Assembly: GCA_023383815.1 (NCBI GenBank)
Contig: JAHDYG010000007.1
Coordinates: 1-64,000 of the forward strand
From: Rhodocyclaceae bacterium
GTDB lineage: Bacteria > Pseudomonadota > Gammaproteobacteria > Burkholderiales > Rhodocyclaceae
Direction of reading: 5' to 3'
DNA length: 64,000 nucleotides
In this document: piece by piece, positions 1 to 11,707 of the stretch
Numbering within the stretch: the stretch's first letter is position 1
Layout of the letters: each line of letters begins with the position of its first letter
Program-made: the position numbers and the translations under genes
The notes under the pieces: generated by a model
Database searches by the model: none
Seen by the model: the letters and a program-made list of their open reading frames with translations, nothing else
Told to the model about the DNA's origin: nothing

Positions 1-55
1 ACCGGTTCATGTCGTGGCTCGCTTCGCGATCACGACATAACCTTAATCGTTATGC
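1..55 (-). other. Partial integron attC recombination site
   Basis: Read leftward, the REase stop codon lies inside GCATAAC (49-55), which is the exact complement of the GTTATGC core found at 2759-2765. It is followed by arms ATGTCGTG (31-38) and CACGACAT (9-16) around a 14-base loop. The stem extends with GGTT/AACC if one base is left unpaired. An inverse core followed by an imperfect hairpin with an extrahelical base is the known layout of attC sites. The right-hand core that would complete the site lies outside the window, so the call rests on the visible part and on the neighbouring intI. Confidence 0.75.
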
Positions 56-775
56 GTTCTTCTGCCTTTTGTAAGCCGCACGGATTTTTTCAAGCAGTTC
101 ACGAGGCTTAGCCTCATAAGCTGGAAACTCGCCAATGTTGTCGTCCTTCAAGTGGAGTTGCCCCTCGCCCGTATTCCCTCGGTGTTGGCCCGGTGAGTAG
201 TACTTATTGTTGGCTACTTCGTTTGACGATAAAACCCAATATCGAATTACATCCCGCCACACACCAACCCATACAAACACATCACAGCAATCAGGCTTGA
301 CCTGCTGAAAATTCATGTCAAAGCGCTTTTTTGAGTCCGAAGAAAGCGCTTTGACGTAGAGTGCCTCCCGGCTATCAAAATCAACGGCTCTAGATGCCTT
401 CACTTCGATGCGAATTTTCTCGTCAAGGAGAAAGTCATATTGCCCCGAATAATCTGGATCTAGTTTCTTGGTCGGCTTCACCAGCTCGGGCGCTATTTCC
501 TTTAAGTGGCCTTGCGCCCACGCCTCGCCGAAGCCCCTTGGTGCACTAATCTCAAATACGTACATGTAGAGATTTCTAGCTATATAGTCGTCCCTTAGCT
601 CGTAATACTCATCAAGGGAGATCTTGCCATAACCCATCAATGATGAAATTAGAAACTCGTATTCATTGAACGGATAAACAGAAACCAAGTCATCCAGCCG
701 CTGCATTACTTGGTCATGCTTTTCTTTCTCAAGCTCCTTAACTAAGGCCGTCAACTTCTCTTTCAATTGTTCCAT
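50..775 (-). CDS. Type II restriction endonuclease, PD-(D/E)XK type
   Basis: This is a 241-residue protein whose sequence family I cannot name, so specificity is unknown. Around residues 110-127 it has the pattern Tyr-Asp-Phe followed by Ile-Glu-Val-Lys (D114, E124, K126), the usual metal-binding core of PD-(D/E)XK nucleases. The N-terminal 30 residues are charged and likely helical. It begins 3 bases after the methyltransferase stop, so the two are translated together with the methyltransferase first, an order that protects the host. Base composition is clearly lower in GC than the rest of the window, a sign of transfer. Its stop codon overlaps the attC inverse core, as is common for integron cassette genes. 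The cleavage role is inferred from motif and partner. Confidence 0.7.
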   Translation of the reverse strand: MEQLKEKLTALVKELEKEKHDQVMQRLDDLVSVYPFNEYEFLISSLMGYGKISLDEYYELRDDYIARNLYMYVFEISAPRGFGEAWAQGHLKEIAPELVKPTKKLDPDYSGQYDFLLDEKIRIEVKASRAVDFDSREALYVKALSSDSKKRFDMNFQQVKPDCCDVFVWVGVWRDVIRYWVLSSNEVANNKYYSPGQHRGNTGEGQLHLKDDNIGEFPAYEAKPRELLEKIRAAYKRQKNA

Positions 776-778
776 CTG

Positions 779-2719
779 TCACCCCTGGATCACATCTGTA
801 ATTAATGCGCTGTCTTCCGCATCGAGATTGAATGCGCCAAAAATAATTTCTTGTAATTCTTCAGGCGCTCTTCGGCTGGCAATCGCGACATCAACAAGAT
901 GCTCTATTGCGTCATGCGTACTGCGGCTGAGCCGAGGGAACGGCAATTTCTCAAGGTCACCACGAAGAACTTTGTGGGTAGAAAATTTTTTGGTGAATAT
1001 GTACTGAAAGACATTTGAATTCAGAAAGGCCAGAACGACTTTCATATCCATATCAGCGATAGCTGGAATCAGAATGTTCGCGCTATTCAGAGAAAGGCAC
1101 TGCTTATCGTCATAGGCGAACACCAGTTTCTTCGAAATAAACTTATAGAGCAGCTTTTCCGATGCTCTGTAGTACTTTTCGCTAGCAACCTGTTGATACT
1201 GTTCCGGGGCAAAACAAATATGCGAGTTTGGCTCCCCAAGAAAGAATGGATAAATATCTGAACCTCGAAAAACGGGCTCTGTTCCCGGGCCTGGCATATC
1301 GAGCACATGTTTCTTGTTATCGCCTGTAACAATGCCGAGTGCCCATTCTGCGTTGCCGGCTAAGGTTAAGTGCTCGACTGAATAGATACGCTCCAACAAA
1401 TCTTCTTCGTGCGACTTAATCTGAATATCGAAGGTAACATTCTCATTTCTGTCAAAACGGCTTTGCAACACATTATGGGAAGTCCCATCGTGTTCTACCC
1501 TAACCATCCACTGGTCACTTGGTCGTTCTTTGAATACATCAAGACGGATCACAGGCGTATAAACGCCGGTGAATTGTCTGCCAAGAAGCGCAATTGTGGT
1601 GATGGTTGTTTCGTTCAGAAGCAGCGCTCTTATATCAGAATGCGCTCTGATTTTTAGAATAGATTCCGGCAAGATAAACGAAAGCTGTCCGCCGTCTCGT
1701 AGTAGACGGATTGACTTTTCAAGGAACAATGAGAATGTTTCGCCGGACCTGATAGCCCCGGATAGGTGGCCTTTTGCGGCAGAATTCTTATATGCACCCC
1801 AAGGGGGATTGGTAGCGATTGCATCAATGGAGCCCATAAGGTTGTTTGTCTCGCAAAACATCTCTCCCGTTGCAAGCTCGGAAAGAGAATCCATCCGGTA
1901 AATTCTTGGCAAGAATTCTTGATCGCTATACGCTAGAAGCAGATTGACCTTGGCTACATGTATAGCAATACGATCTATATCGAAACCAAGAACATTTTCA
2001 GGCTCTAACGAAAACGTTTGTGCTGCATGGATTAGAAACTTGCCAGTACCGCAACATGGATCAAGAAATGTCTTCACAGGTGCCTTGATGTGTGCGAGCG
2101 AATCCATAACCAACTTAGTGGGCGTAAAATATGAGCCTAGCTCAGATTTGCATCCTTCACTCGAAACGCTTTGGTAAAGCAACCCTAAGTAATCTTCTTC
2201 TTCGTGCGGAAAAAACAATTCAGGTAGGCGGCAGTAGCTTTTTGTTGATTTCCCAACATCTAGCGAAGCCATCCACCCGAACATAACTTCTTTAACAGAC
2301 TGTCTTCGCCAAGAAGTACAGTTGTTTAAGTCAAATAATTCATCAGTGCCTCTTGGGAGCACAACCTCACCTTTGTCTGCCAAAAGGTGAAGTGCCGCCA
2401 AGAACATGACCAACTCAATATCTAGCCCTTCTTCTTTGAGGTATTCGGATATCTTGGTGATGTGTGAAAGTAGAGCGGCGTTAATTGCGTACTCTTCGGG
2501 GAAGAAGTTGTTAGAAGCGGCCGCCTTATTTGCGCGTGTTGTTAGCCTCAAAAATGCTTCGGAGCCAATTTGTTCTTTTAGGTTTAATACTGATTCCTCC
2601 AAGAATGACAGCGGGCGCGTTGAGGTAGGGTTAATATACCCAGCCTTGGCCCAGTTTCTTATCGTTGCTGATGATACGCCTATGATCTGAGCAGCGTTGT
2701 CTACCGATACCTGTTTCAT
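779..2719 (-). CDS. N6-adenine DNA methyltransferase of a type II R-M pair, with MerR-like N-terminal helix-turn-helix
   Basis: A 646-residue DNA methyltransferase. Residues 1-40 look like a MerR-type HTH (Ile-Gly-Val-Ser-Ser-Ala-Thr-Ile-Arg-Asn-Trp). Tyr-Phe-Thr-Pro follows near 197. The AdoMet-binding motif DPCCGTGKF lies at 220-228 and the catalytic NPPW at 304-307. This motif order is that of gamma-type N6-adenine enzymes. The C-terminal part (about 400-620) resembles TaqI-like target-recognition regions. Translation starts about 40 bases inside the cassette, just downstream of the attI-side core, with no obvious promoter of its own, so transcription probably comes from the integron platform. 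The HTH end could act as an autoregulator, which is inference. Low GC compared with its neighbours. Confidence 0.85.
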   Translation of the reverse strand: MKQVSVDNAAQIIGVSSATIRNWAKAGYINPTSTRPLSFLEESVLNLKEQIGSEAFLRLTTRANKAAASNNFFPEEYAINAALLSHITKISEYLKEEGLDIELVMFLAALHLLADKGEVVLPRGTDELFDLNNCTSWRRQSVKEVMFGWMASLDVGKSTKSYCRLPELFFPHEEEDYLGLLYQSVSSEGCKSELGSYFTPTKLVMDSLAHIKAPVKTFLDPCCGTGKFLIHAAQTFSLEPENVLGFDIDRIAIHVAKVNLLLAYSDQEFLPRIYRMDSLSELATGEMFCETNNLMGSIDAIATNPPWGAYKNSAAKGHLSGAIRSGETFSLFLEKSIRLLRDGGQLSFILPESILKIRAHSDIRALLLNETTITTIALLGRQFTGVYTPVIRLDVFKERPSDQWMVRVEHDGTSHNVLQSRFDRNENVTFDIQIKSHEEDLLERIYSVEHLTLAGNAEWALGIVTGDNKKHVLDMPGPGTEPVFRGSDIYPFFLGEPNSHICFAPEQYQQVASEKYYRASEKLLYKFISKKLVFAYDDKQCLSLNSANILIPAIADMDMKVVLAFLNSNVFQYIFTKKFSTHKVLRGDLEKLPFPRLSRSTHDAIEHLVDVAIASRRAPEELQEIIFGAFNLDAEDSALITDVIQG

Positions 2720-2758
2720 ATGCTCAGGATTCCGAGATGCTCGATTGTTGGTTGTTAC

Positions 2759-2832
2759 GCATAACGTGTTTTAGCCCGCAGGGCTGCGGGCTCGTCCAGA
2801 TCGCTGCGGTATAACCTGGCGGACCCCGCAGC
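2759..2832 (-). other. Integron attI region with GTTATGC core
   Basis: On the minus strand the core GTTATGC sits at 2759-2765, exactly between the cassette and the integrase. To its right lie two short inverted repeats: AGCCCGCA/TGCGGGCT (2773-2780, 2785-2792) and GCTGCGG/CCGCAGC (2803-2809, 2826-2832). Attachment sites next to intI are poorly conserved between integron classes, so the extent is approximate. The segment could instead be a degenerate attC of an older cassette. The core match with the distal attC (49-55) is what supports the call. Confidence 0.6.
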
Positions 2833-2865
2833 ATGAATGGCTTGTTGCGCTTGGCATTTCATGCT

Positions 2866-2885
2866 TATACTGTATTTATGAACAG
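2866..2885 (+). promoter_or_regulatory. intI promoter -10 (TATACT) with overlapping LexA box
   Basis: CTGTATTTATGAACAG at 2870-2885 fits the proteobacterial LexA consensus CTGT-N8-ACAG perfectly. It overlaps a good -10 hexamer TATACT (2866-2871); TTGTTG at 2842-2847 is a possible -35 with 18-base spacing. SOS control of integron integrases through a LexA site in this position is established for other integrons. Here it would tie cassette shuffling to DNA damage. Confidence 0.75.
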
Positions 2886-3906
2886 CTATAAACAAACCAC
2901 GAAACCCGGCAGTGTGCGCGAGCGGGCTTCCGTGAGACCGGCGCTGACCTCGGGGCGGTTGCTCGACCAGCTGAGGGAGCGCATCCGGTATAAGCATTAC
3001 AGCTTACGGACCGAACAGCAATACGTTTACTGGGTTCGGGCGTTCGTACGCTTTAATGGGCTTCGGCATCCGCGTGAGATGGGTGCGCCTGAAGTGGAGC
3101 GGTTTCTGAGCTGGCTCGCTGCCGAACGCAAGGTCGCGGTCTCGACCCACAAGCAGGCACTCGCGGCGTTGTTGTTTCTGTATCGCGAGGTGTTCGAGGT
3201 CGATCTGCCGTGGATGACGGAGTTCGAGAGGCCGAAGACGCCGGCTCGCCTTCCCTCGGTATTGTCGCGAGAGGAAGTGGCGCGTGTGCTGGCGTGCATG
3301 GAAGGCCCGGTGGGTGATCTCGCGGGGTTGGTGTACGGAACGGGCATGCGCTTGATGGAGGCTTTGCGCTTGCGCGTGAAGGACGTCGATTTCGAGCGAC
3401 GCTTGATTGTGGTAAGGGAAGGCAAGGGGAAGAAGGACCGGGTGGTCATGCTGCCCGATCGCTGCAGTGCTTCGCTGCGTGCGCAGTTGCAGAGGGCGCA
3501 CCGCCTTTGGGCTCAGGACCGCGCGCAAGGGCTGCCCGGGGTCGAGATCGGAGAGGCGCTGGGCCGGAAGTATCCACGGGCGGGCGAGTCATGGGCATGG
3601 TTCTGGGTGTGGCCTTCGCCGACCTTGTCGGTCGATCCGCGCTCAGGGATCCGGCGGCGCCACCATCTGTACGAAGAGCGCCTGCAGCGTGGCTTGCGCA
3701 GCGCTGTGAAACAGGCGGGCATCGCGCGCCATGTCACCGTGCATACCCTGCGCCATTCGTTCGCAACCCATCTGCTGGAGGGCGGTTACGACATCCGCAG
3801 CGTCCAGGAATTGCTCGGGCATTCCGACGTGTCGACGACGATGATCTACACCCACGTGCTGAACCGGGGCGGGCACGCGGTGATCAGTCCGCTCGACCGC
3901 CTCTGA
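2878..3906 (+). CDS. intI: Integron integrase IntI (tyrosine recombinase)
   Basis: Tyrosine site-specific recombinase of the integron family, which recombines attI with the folded bottom strand of attC. Visible are the N-terminal SAM-like part ([17 protein letters not shown]), the first catalytic Arg in GTGMRLMEA, the [19 protein letters not shown] block, GHSD, and the nucleophile Tyr in MIYTHV. The segment [20 protein letters not shown] is the extra alpha-helical domain found only in IntI and absent from XerC/XerD. ATG at 2878 lies inside the LexA box. GTG at 2914 would give an N-terminus of the length of IntI1 and is a serious alternative; ATG at 2833 is upstream of the promoter and unlikely. 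The gene runs toward metH and stops 13 bases from its end. It appears intact. Confidence 0.93.
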   Translation: MNSYKQTTKPGSVRERASVRPALTSGRLLDQLRERIRYKHYSLRTEQQYVYWVRAFVRFNGLRHPREMGAPEVERFLSWLAAERKVAVSTHKQALAALLFLYREVFEVDLPWMTEFERPKTPARLPSVLSREEVARVLACMEGPVGDLAGLVYGTGMRLMEALRLRVKDVDFERRLIVVREGKGKKDRVVMLPDRCSASLRAQLQRAHRLWAQDRAQGLPGVEIGEALGRKYPRAGESWAWFWVWPSPTLSVDPRSGIRRRHHLYEERLQRGLRSAVKQAGIARHVTVHTLRHSFATHLLEGGYDIRSVQELLGHSDVSTTMIYTHVLNRGGHAVISPLDRL

Positions 3907-3919
3907 CCGGCACGCATGC

Positions 3920-7690
<3,771 letters not shown>

Positions 7691-7784
7691 GGCGGGTTCC
7701 CGTAGGTGGCGGCCTGAAACGGCTCCGGCCGGCAATGGTGCCCCGCTGAAACGGACACGGCGCCACAAACCTTCCGGAACCTGG

Positions 7785-7855
7785 TTTGCGAGCGCCGTTG
7801 TTTCGATTGCCGAGCCTGGCCCCGTCAGGGGTCGCAGCGCTCCTCGGCAAGGAGG
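7785..7855 (-). promoter_or_regulatory. S-adenosylhomocysteine (SAH) riboswitch upstream of metH
   Basis: Read leftward, the leader contains the conserved blocks CCGAGGAGCGCTGCGAC, CCAGGCTCGGC and AACGGCGCTC of the SAH (ahcY-type) riboswitch. P1 pairs CTCGGC (7843-7848) with GCCGAG (7809-7814). The pseudoknot pairs GCGCTC (7837-7842) with GAGCGC (7790-7795). A GACCCC/GGGGCC hairpin sits between. In known examples SAH binding turns on SAH-recycling genes, which fits metH. It ends about 95 bases before the metH start. Confidence 0.85.
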
Positions 7856-7920
7856 CGGATTTTACCGCTCAAGCGCCGGACATGCAAAGCGCGCCTCGCC
7901 CGCGCTCGACCCGGGCACGC

Positions 7921-8535
7921 TCACCACGGATACGGCCGCGGCCGGATCGGCCAGCTCCAGCCAAGCCCCCACCAGGGATGGCGGCCGCCGCCGATGCCGA
8001 TACCGAAAACCCAGCTCTCGCGCGGATAGATGTGGCTGCGGCTGGTCCGCACGACCTTGCCATCGACGAAATGGACGTTGAAGCGCGTGGCCACGAGGTC
8101 GGGCCATTCGTTGACGATGTTCCAGTCCCACACCTCCTCGCCCGAATGCACGAAACGCTGGATCGAAAGGTGCTGGCCGAGCAGGCGCTCGACCTCGGCG
8201 ATCGTCATGCCGGTGCTTACGCGCGCGAGATTGGCGGGCGCCAGCGCGTCGTGCTGTTCGACGATGCGCCCGTCCGCTCCGATCGTGTACATCCAGCACT
8301 GGTCGCCATTGGGCTGGGTGGCGTACTCGAAGGTGCGCGAACCATCCGGATTGGTCCAGATGCGGGTCGGTTCGCCACGCGCCGCACGCAGTTCCGATTC
8401 GAGTGCGAAGGTGCGCACCGTGCCGAGCGAGGCGCAGCCCGAGAGCAGCGCCAGGAGGACCAGCAGTGCGATCCAGGCAAGGGGGGCCGCGGGCCGCGTC
8501 CGCGGCATCGACGGCGGGGAAATCGGTCGGTTCAT
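7921..8535 (-). CDS. Outer-membrane-type lipoprotein, SmpA/OmlA-like
   Basis: A 204-residue protein with an N-terminal hydrophobic stretch ending in the lipobox Leu-Ser-Gly-Cys (C34), so it should be cleaved by signal peptidase II and lipidated. The middle part, with a Thr-Gly-Met-Thr-x-x-Glu-Val-Glu-x-Leu-Leu-Gly pattern near residue 108, resembles the SmpA/OmlA (BamE-like) fold. The C-terminus is rich in Gly, Trp, Pro and Arg. It lies between pdxH (31 bases upstream) and the metH leader, on the same strand. Its function is unknown; a structural role in the envelope is only suggested by the fold. Confidence 0.8.
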   Translation of the reverse strand: MNRPISPPSMPRTRPAAPLAWIALLVLLALLSGCASLGTVRTFALESELRAARGEPTRIWTNPDGSRTFEYATQPNGDQCWMYTIGADGRIVEQHDALAPANLARVSTGMTIAEVERLLGQHLSIQRFVHSGEEVWDWNIVNEWPDLVATRFNVHFVDGKVVRTSRSHIYPRESWVFGIGIGGGRHPWWGLGWSWPIRPRPYPW

Positions 8536-8566
8536 GTGGAGGCCCTCCGCAGCGCGACGCGTTCGT

Positions 8567-9211
8567 TCACGGCGACAGTCGCGTGCGCAGCCAGCTGCCG
8601 TCGGCCTGCAAGGTGTAGGCGATGCGATCGTGCAGGCGCGACGCGCGCCCCTGCCAGAACTCCCAGTAGTCGGGCTTGAGACGGAACCCCCCCCAGTGCG
8701 GCGGGCGCGGCGGATTCAGACCGAACTTCAGGCCATACTCGGCCGCACGCGCAACGATCACGCCGCGATTCGGAATCGCCTCGCTCTGGTTCGAGGCCCA
8801 GGCCCCGATCCGGTGCGCGAGGGGGCGGCGCGCGAAATACGCGTCCGACTCCTGCTCGCTCGTCTTCTCGACGCTTCCTTCGATACGCACCACCCGTTCG
8901 AGTTCCAGCCAGTGAAACTGCAGCGCCGCCCAGGGATGTTCGGACAGCTCCCGGCCCTTGCGGCTGCGGTAGTTGGTGTACCAGACGATGCCGCGCTCGT
9001 CGAAATCCTTGATCAGCACCGGCCGTGTCGAGGGCCGCCCCTCAGGCCCGACGGTGGCGACGGTCATCGCGTTGGGCTCGATCACGCCCTTCGCGACGGC
9101 CTCCGAGAACCACTCGCCAAACTGGCGCAGCGGTTCGCTCGCGAGTTCGTGCTCTTCGAGACTGCCCAGTTCGTAGCTCTTGCGCAGGTCGGCGATCGGA
9201 GGTTTGCTCAT
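8567..9211 (-). CDS. pdxH: Pyridoxamine 5'-phosphate oxidase PdxH
   Basis: FMN enzyme of 214 residues that oxidises pyridoxine or pyridoxamine 5'-phosphate to pyridoxal 5'-phosphate. The start ([12 protein letters not shown]) and the FMN and substrate contacts are typical: [34 protein letters not shown], and the C-terminal [14 protein letters not shown]. Length is usual for the family. Translation starts at the ATG at 9211, about 75 bases from the divergent rhodanese gene. It is likely the first gene of a unit with the lipoprotein downstream. The PLP product serves ilvA at 17893, although the two are not linked. Confidence 0.97.
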   Translation of the reverse strand: MSKPPIADLRKSYELGSLEEHELASEPLRQFGEWFSEAVAKGVIEPNAMTVATVGPEGRPSTRPVLIKDFDERGIVWYTNYRSRKGRELSEHPWAALQFHWLELERVVRIEGSVEKTSEQESDAYFARRPLAHRIGAWASNQSEAIPNRGVIVARAAEYGLKFGLNPPRPPHWGGFRLKPDYWEFWQGRASRLHDRIAYTLQADGSWLRTRLSP

Positions 9212-9260
9212 TGAATTCGGTCATTCCCGGAAGGACGAGCGTGCGGATGCGCCCGTTGCC

Positions 9261-9266
9261 TATAAT
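9261..9266 (+). promoter_or_regulatory. Probable -10 box for the rhodanese gene
   Basis: A perfect TATAAT lies at 9261-9266, about 20-30 bases before the candidate start codons of the rhodanese gene, in the pdxH-rhodanese intergenic space. No clear -35 hexamer is seen at the right distance, so the call rests on the -10 alone. Confidence 0.45.
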
Positions 9267-9286
9267 GATAAGCCTTGCCCACCGGA

Positions 9287-9688
9287 ATGAAACGCATGAA
9301 GGAAATGACCTCTCGGGAAGCCTGGCGCTTTCTGCAGGAGCACCCCGACGCGCTGCTCGTCGATGTGCGCAGCGAGATCGAATTCCTGTTCGTCGGACAC
9401 CCGGTCGGCGCGCGTCACGTGTCCTGGAACGACGGCCCGGAATGGGACATCAATCCGCACTTCGTCGGCGAGGTCAAGAAACTCGCCGGCAACGTCAGCA
9501 ACCGCCCGGTGCTGCTGATCTGCCGCAGCGGCAACCGCTCGGCGATCGCCGGCCTGCGCCTGATCGAGGCCGGCTTCTCGAACGTCTGCAACATCGTCGA
9601 CGGCTTCGAGGGCGATCTCGACGAGAACCACCACCGCAGCACCGTGAATGGCTGGCGCTTCGAGGGCCTGCCGTGGGAGCAGTGCTGA
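9287..9688 (+). CDS. Single-domain rhodanese-like sulfurtransferase
   Basis: About 133 residues forming one rhodanese domain: LLVDVRSEIEFLFVGHP near the N-terminus, and the active-site loop Cys-Arg-Ser-Gly-Asn-Arg-Ser with its catalytic cysteine in the second half. Such proteins carry a persulfide sulfur. The physiological acceptor cannot be told from sequence. There is no signal peptide, so it is cytosolic. Three closely spaced in-frame ATGs (9287, 9296, 9305) could each serve as start; the first is used here because it follows the -10 box at a normal distance. It is convergent with the efflux gene downstream. Confidence 0.9.
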   Translation: MKRMKEMTSREAWRFLQEHPDALLVDVRSEIEFLFVGHPVGARHVSWNDGPEWDINPHFVGEVKKLAGNVSNRPVLLICRSGNRSAIAGLRLIEAGFSNVCNIVDGFEGDLDENHHRSTVNGWRFEGLPWEQC

Positions 9689-9711
9689 AGCCCGCCCGTT
9701 CCGGCGGCGCC

Positions 9712-10923
9712 TCAATCGAGCGGTGAAGTCGCGGGGCCGCGCGAACCGGCCCCGAAGCGCCAGGCGAGAAAGGCCAGCAGGCCCAGGCTCAGGAAGAGGC
9801 TCATACCCGTGGCGAGCGACAGCGGCGTCGCCCACACGATGGGCGCGATGATGCCGGCCGACAGGGTGTTGGTGCCGATCTGCAGGAAGCTCTGGCAACT
9901 CGACACCAGCCCGCGGCGATCGGGAAAGAGTCCCAGCGCGAGGAGCGTGATGCTGGGCATCGCCATCGCCAGGCCGAAGGTGTAGATCGGCACCGGCAGC
10001 ACCGAGCCGGGCAAGCCGGCGGGAAGGAGCGCCGCATGCGCGAGGTTGAGGATGGCGGCGGCGAGCATGCAGGCAAATCCGGTCACGATCGTGCGCTGCG
10101 GCGCCCAGTGGCCCGCGACGCGGCCCGATACCATGGCGCCGAAGATCAGGCCGCCGACCGAGGGCACGAAAAGCCACGCGAACTCGTTCGGCCCCAGCCC
10201 GAGATGCTCCATCAGGAACACCGGCGCCGACACGATGTAGAGGAAGAACCCGTTGAAGTTCAGCGCCACCGCGCCCGCGAGCAGCAGGAAGGCGCCGCTC
10301 GACAGCACCCGCAGGTAGGCCCGTCCGAGGCTCGCCGGATGAAGCGACTGACGGGCTTCGGGCGGCAGCGTCTCGGGCAGCGCGCGCCACGTGAGCCAGG
10401 CCAGCGTCAGCGCCAGCACGGCCATGAAGACGAAGATCGAACGCCAGCCCGCCACCACCAGCAGCCCCCCGCCGATCACCGGCGCCACCGCCGGCGCGAG
10501 CGCGAAGATCATCATCACGCGGGACATCAGGCGCTGCGCATGGGGGCCCTCGAACACGTCACGGATCACCGCCCGCCCGACCACCATGCCGGCCCCGCCC
10601 GACAGCCCCTGCAACGCGCGCCCGGCCCACAGCCATTCGATCGTCGGAGCGGCCGCGCACACCAGCGAGGACAGCGCGAAGAGCGTCAGCGTGAAGAGGA
10701 GCACCCTGCGGCGCCCGAACCGGTCCGACAGCGCGCCGTGCCACAGCACCATCACCGCGAAGGTGCTCATGTAGGCGGTCAGGGTCTGCTGCACTTGGAG
10801 CTGGGTCGCCCCGAGCGACTCGGCAATCGCCGGAAACGCAGGCAGGTAGGTATCGATCGCGAACGGACCGAGCGCGGCGAGCGCCGCAAGCAGCGCTGCG
10901 AACCAGGGAGAAGTCGGGGACAT
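9712..10923 (-). CDS. Bcr/CflA family multidrug efflux MFS transporter
   Basis: Inner-membrane proton antiporter of 403 residues with about 12 hydrophobic segments. The first helix block (GPFAIDTYLPAFPAIAESLG) and the loop 2-3 motif SDRFGRRRVLL identify the drug:H+ antiporter Bcr/CflA group. ALQGLSGGAGMVVGRAVIRD is the family's helix-4 motif. Substrates may include bicyclomycin, sulfonamides or chloramphenicol by family analogy; the true substrate is not visible. It is a stand-alone gene, convergent with the rhodanese and about 70 bases from the antitoxin stop. Confidence 0.9.
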   Translation of the reverse strand: MSPTSPWFAALLAALAALGPFAIDTYLPAFPAIAESLGATQLQVQQTLTAYMSTFAVMVLWHGALSDRFGRRRVLLFTLTLFALSSLVCAAAPTIEWLWAGRALQGLSGGAGMVVGRAVIRDVFEGPHAQRLMSRVMMIFALAPAVAPVIGGGLLVVAGWRSIFVFMAVLALTLAWLTWRALPETLPPEARQSLHPASLGRAYLRVLSSGAFLLLAGAVALNFNGFFLYIVSAPVFLMEHLGLGPNEFAWLFVPSVGGLIFGAMVSGRVAGHWAPQRTIVTGFACMLAAAILNLAHAALLPAGLPGSVLPVPIYTFGLAMAMPSITLLALGLFPDRRGLVSSCQSFLQIGTNTLSAGIIAPIVWATPLSLATGMSLFLSLGLLAFLAWRFGAGSRGPATSPLD

Positions 10924-10993
10924 TCCCGATTATCGCCGGAATGCCCCGGCGCGCGCCACGCTCGGCGAGGCCAGCATGCTGGCCAAAAAAGGA

Positions 10994-11329
10994 TCAGGAG
11001 GTTGGCGGGGATGCCGAGGGCGCCTGCGGGACGAACTCGATCTTCAGCGTGCAGCCCACCGCCGCTGCGTACCGCTTGAGCGACGCCAGTGACGGTGCAT
11101 GCCGGCCCGCCGACTCCAGCCGCGAGACAGCACTCTTGCTCGTCCCCATGCGCGCCGCGACCGCCTCCTGCGTCAATCCGGCACGCTTGCGGGCCTCCAG
11201 CATCTTGCGCGCGAGCGCATACTCCACGGCAAGCGCATCGTAGGCCTCGCTAAATCCCTCACGCGCCCGTGCACGCTCCAGAAACGTCCGGTGATCGTGC
11301 ACGACGGGTTGGTATCTGATCTCAGACAT
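10994..11329 (-). CDS. HigA-like XRE antitoxin
   Basis: A 111-residue protein with a Cro/C1-type helix-turn-helix at residues about 50-80 (AGLTQEAVAARMGTSKSAVS) and a C-terminal KRYAAAVGCTLKIEF block common in antitoxins of HigBA and RelBE-like pairs. It overlaps the toxin gene by 8 bases and follows it, the toxin-first order typical of HigBA. It should bind and neutralise the upstream toxin and repress the promoter of the pair. The N-terminal 45 residues include a variable segment of unknown role. Confidence 0.85.
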   Translation of the reverse strand: MSEIRYQPVVHDHRTFLERARAREGFSEAYDALAVEYALARKMLEARKRAGLTQEAVAARMGTSKSAVSRLESAGRHAPSLASLKRYAAAVGCTLKIEFVPQAPSASPPTS

Positions 11330-11648
11330 TTGTCAGCTCCTTCAAGCGCCGTTTCGCGAGACGCAAATCGCGCTCCGGCGTTCGTTGCGATTTCTTGAGA
11401 AATGCATGCAGCACGACCACGCGGCGGCGGACCTGGAAACAATAGAACGCCCGGCCGGCACCTGAGCGCCCGCGCGGGCGAAGCTCGAACAAACCATCGC
11501 CAAAGGCGCGCGAGTACGGAAGCCTGAGATCAGGACCATGCTCGGCCAGCAACTCGATCATTCGCGCGTAGTCCGCCAGCACGTCGCCCGGCCAGGATTC
11601 AATTTCTGCAAGCACCCGCTCGTGGAAATACTCGACCGTATACCTCAT
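11322..11648 (-). CDS. HigB/RelE-like toxin (Gp49 family)
   Basis: A 108-residue basic protein with the Gp49/HigB fold signature: a phosphodiesterase-like core with LRPRGRSGAGRAFYCFQ and VVVLHAFLKKSQRTP near the C-terminus. Family members are ribosome-dependent mRNA interferases. The ATG at 11648 is preferred over the longer frame because GGGAAGAG lies directly upstream. It is co-transcribed with the antitoxin gene behind it. A TTGACG/TAACTT pair at 11660-11688 resembles a promoter but sits too close to the ribosome site to be convincing. Confidence 0.85.
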   Translation of the reverse strand: MRYTVEYFHERVLAEIESWPGDVLADYARMIELLAEHGPDLRLPYSRAFGDGLFELRPRGRSGAGRAFYCFQVRRRVVVLHAFLKKSQRTPERDLRLAKRRLKELTNV

Positions 11649-11707
11649 GCTCTTCCCAAAAGTTATCAACAGTGAGAACCTCCGTCAACAACACCACGTG
11701 CTCCGGC

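Noticed and set aside
2878-3906. XerC/XerD-type or phage integrase instead of IntI
   Set aside because: The extra domain with [12 protein letters not shown]-type sequence, the LexA site and adjoining attC-like structures are specific to integrons.
11660-11688. TTGACG/TAACTT as promoter of the toxin-antitoxin pair
   Set aside because: Good hexamers and 17-base spacing, but transcription would begin inside the ribosome-binding site.
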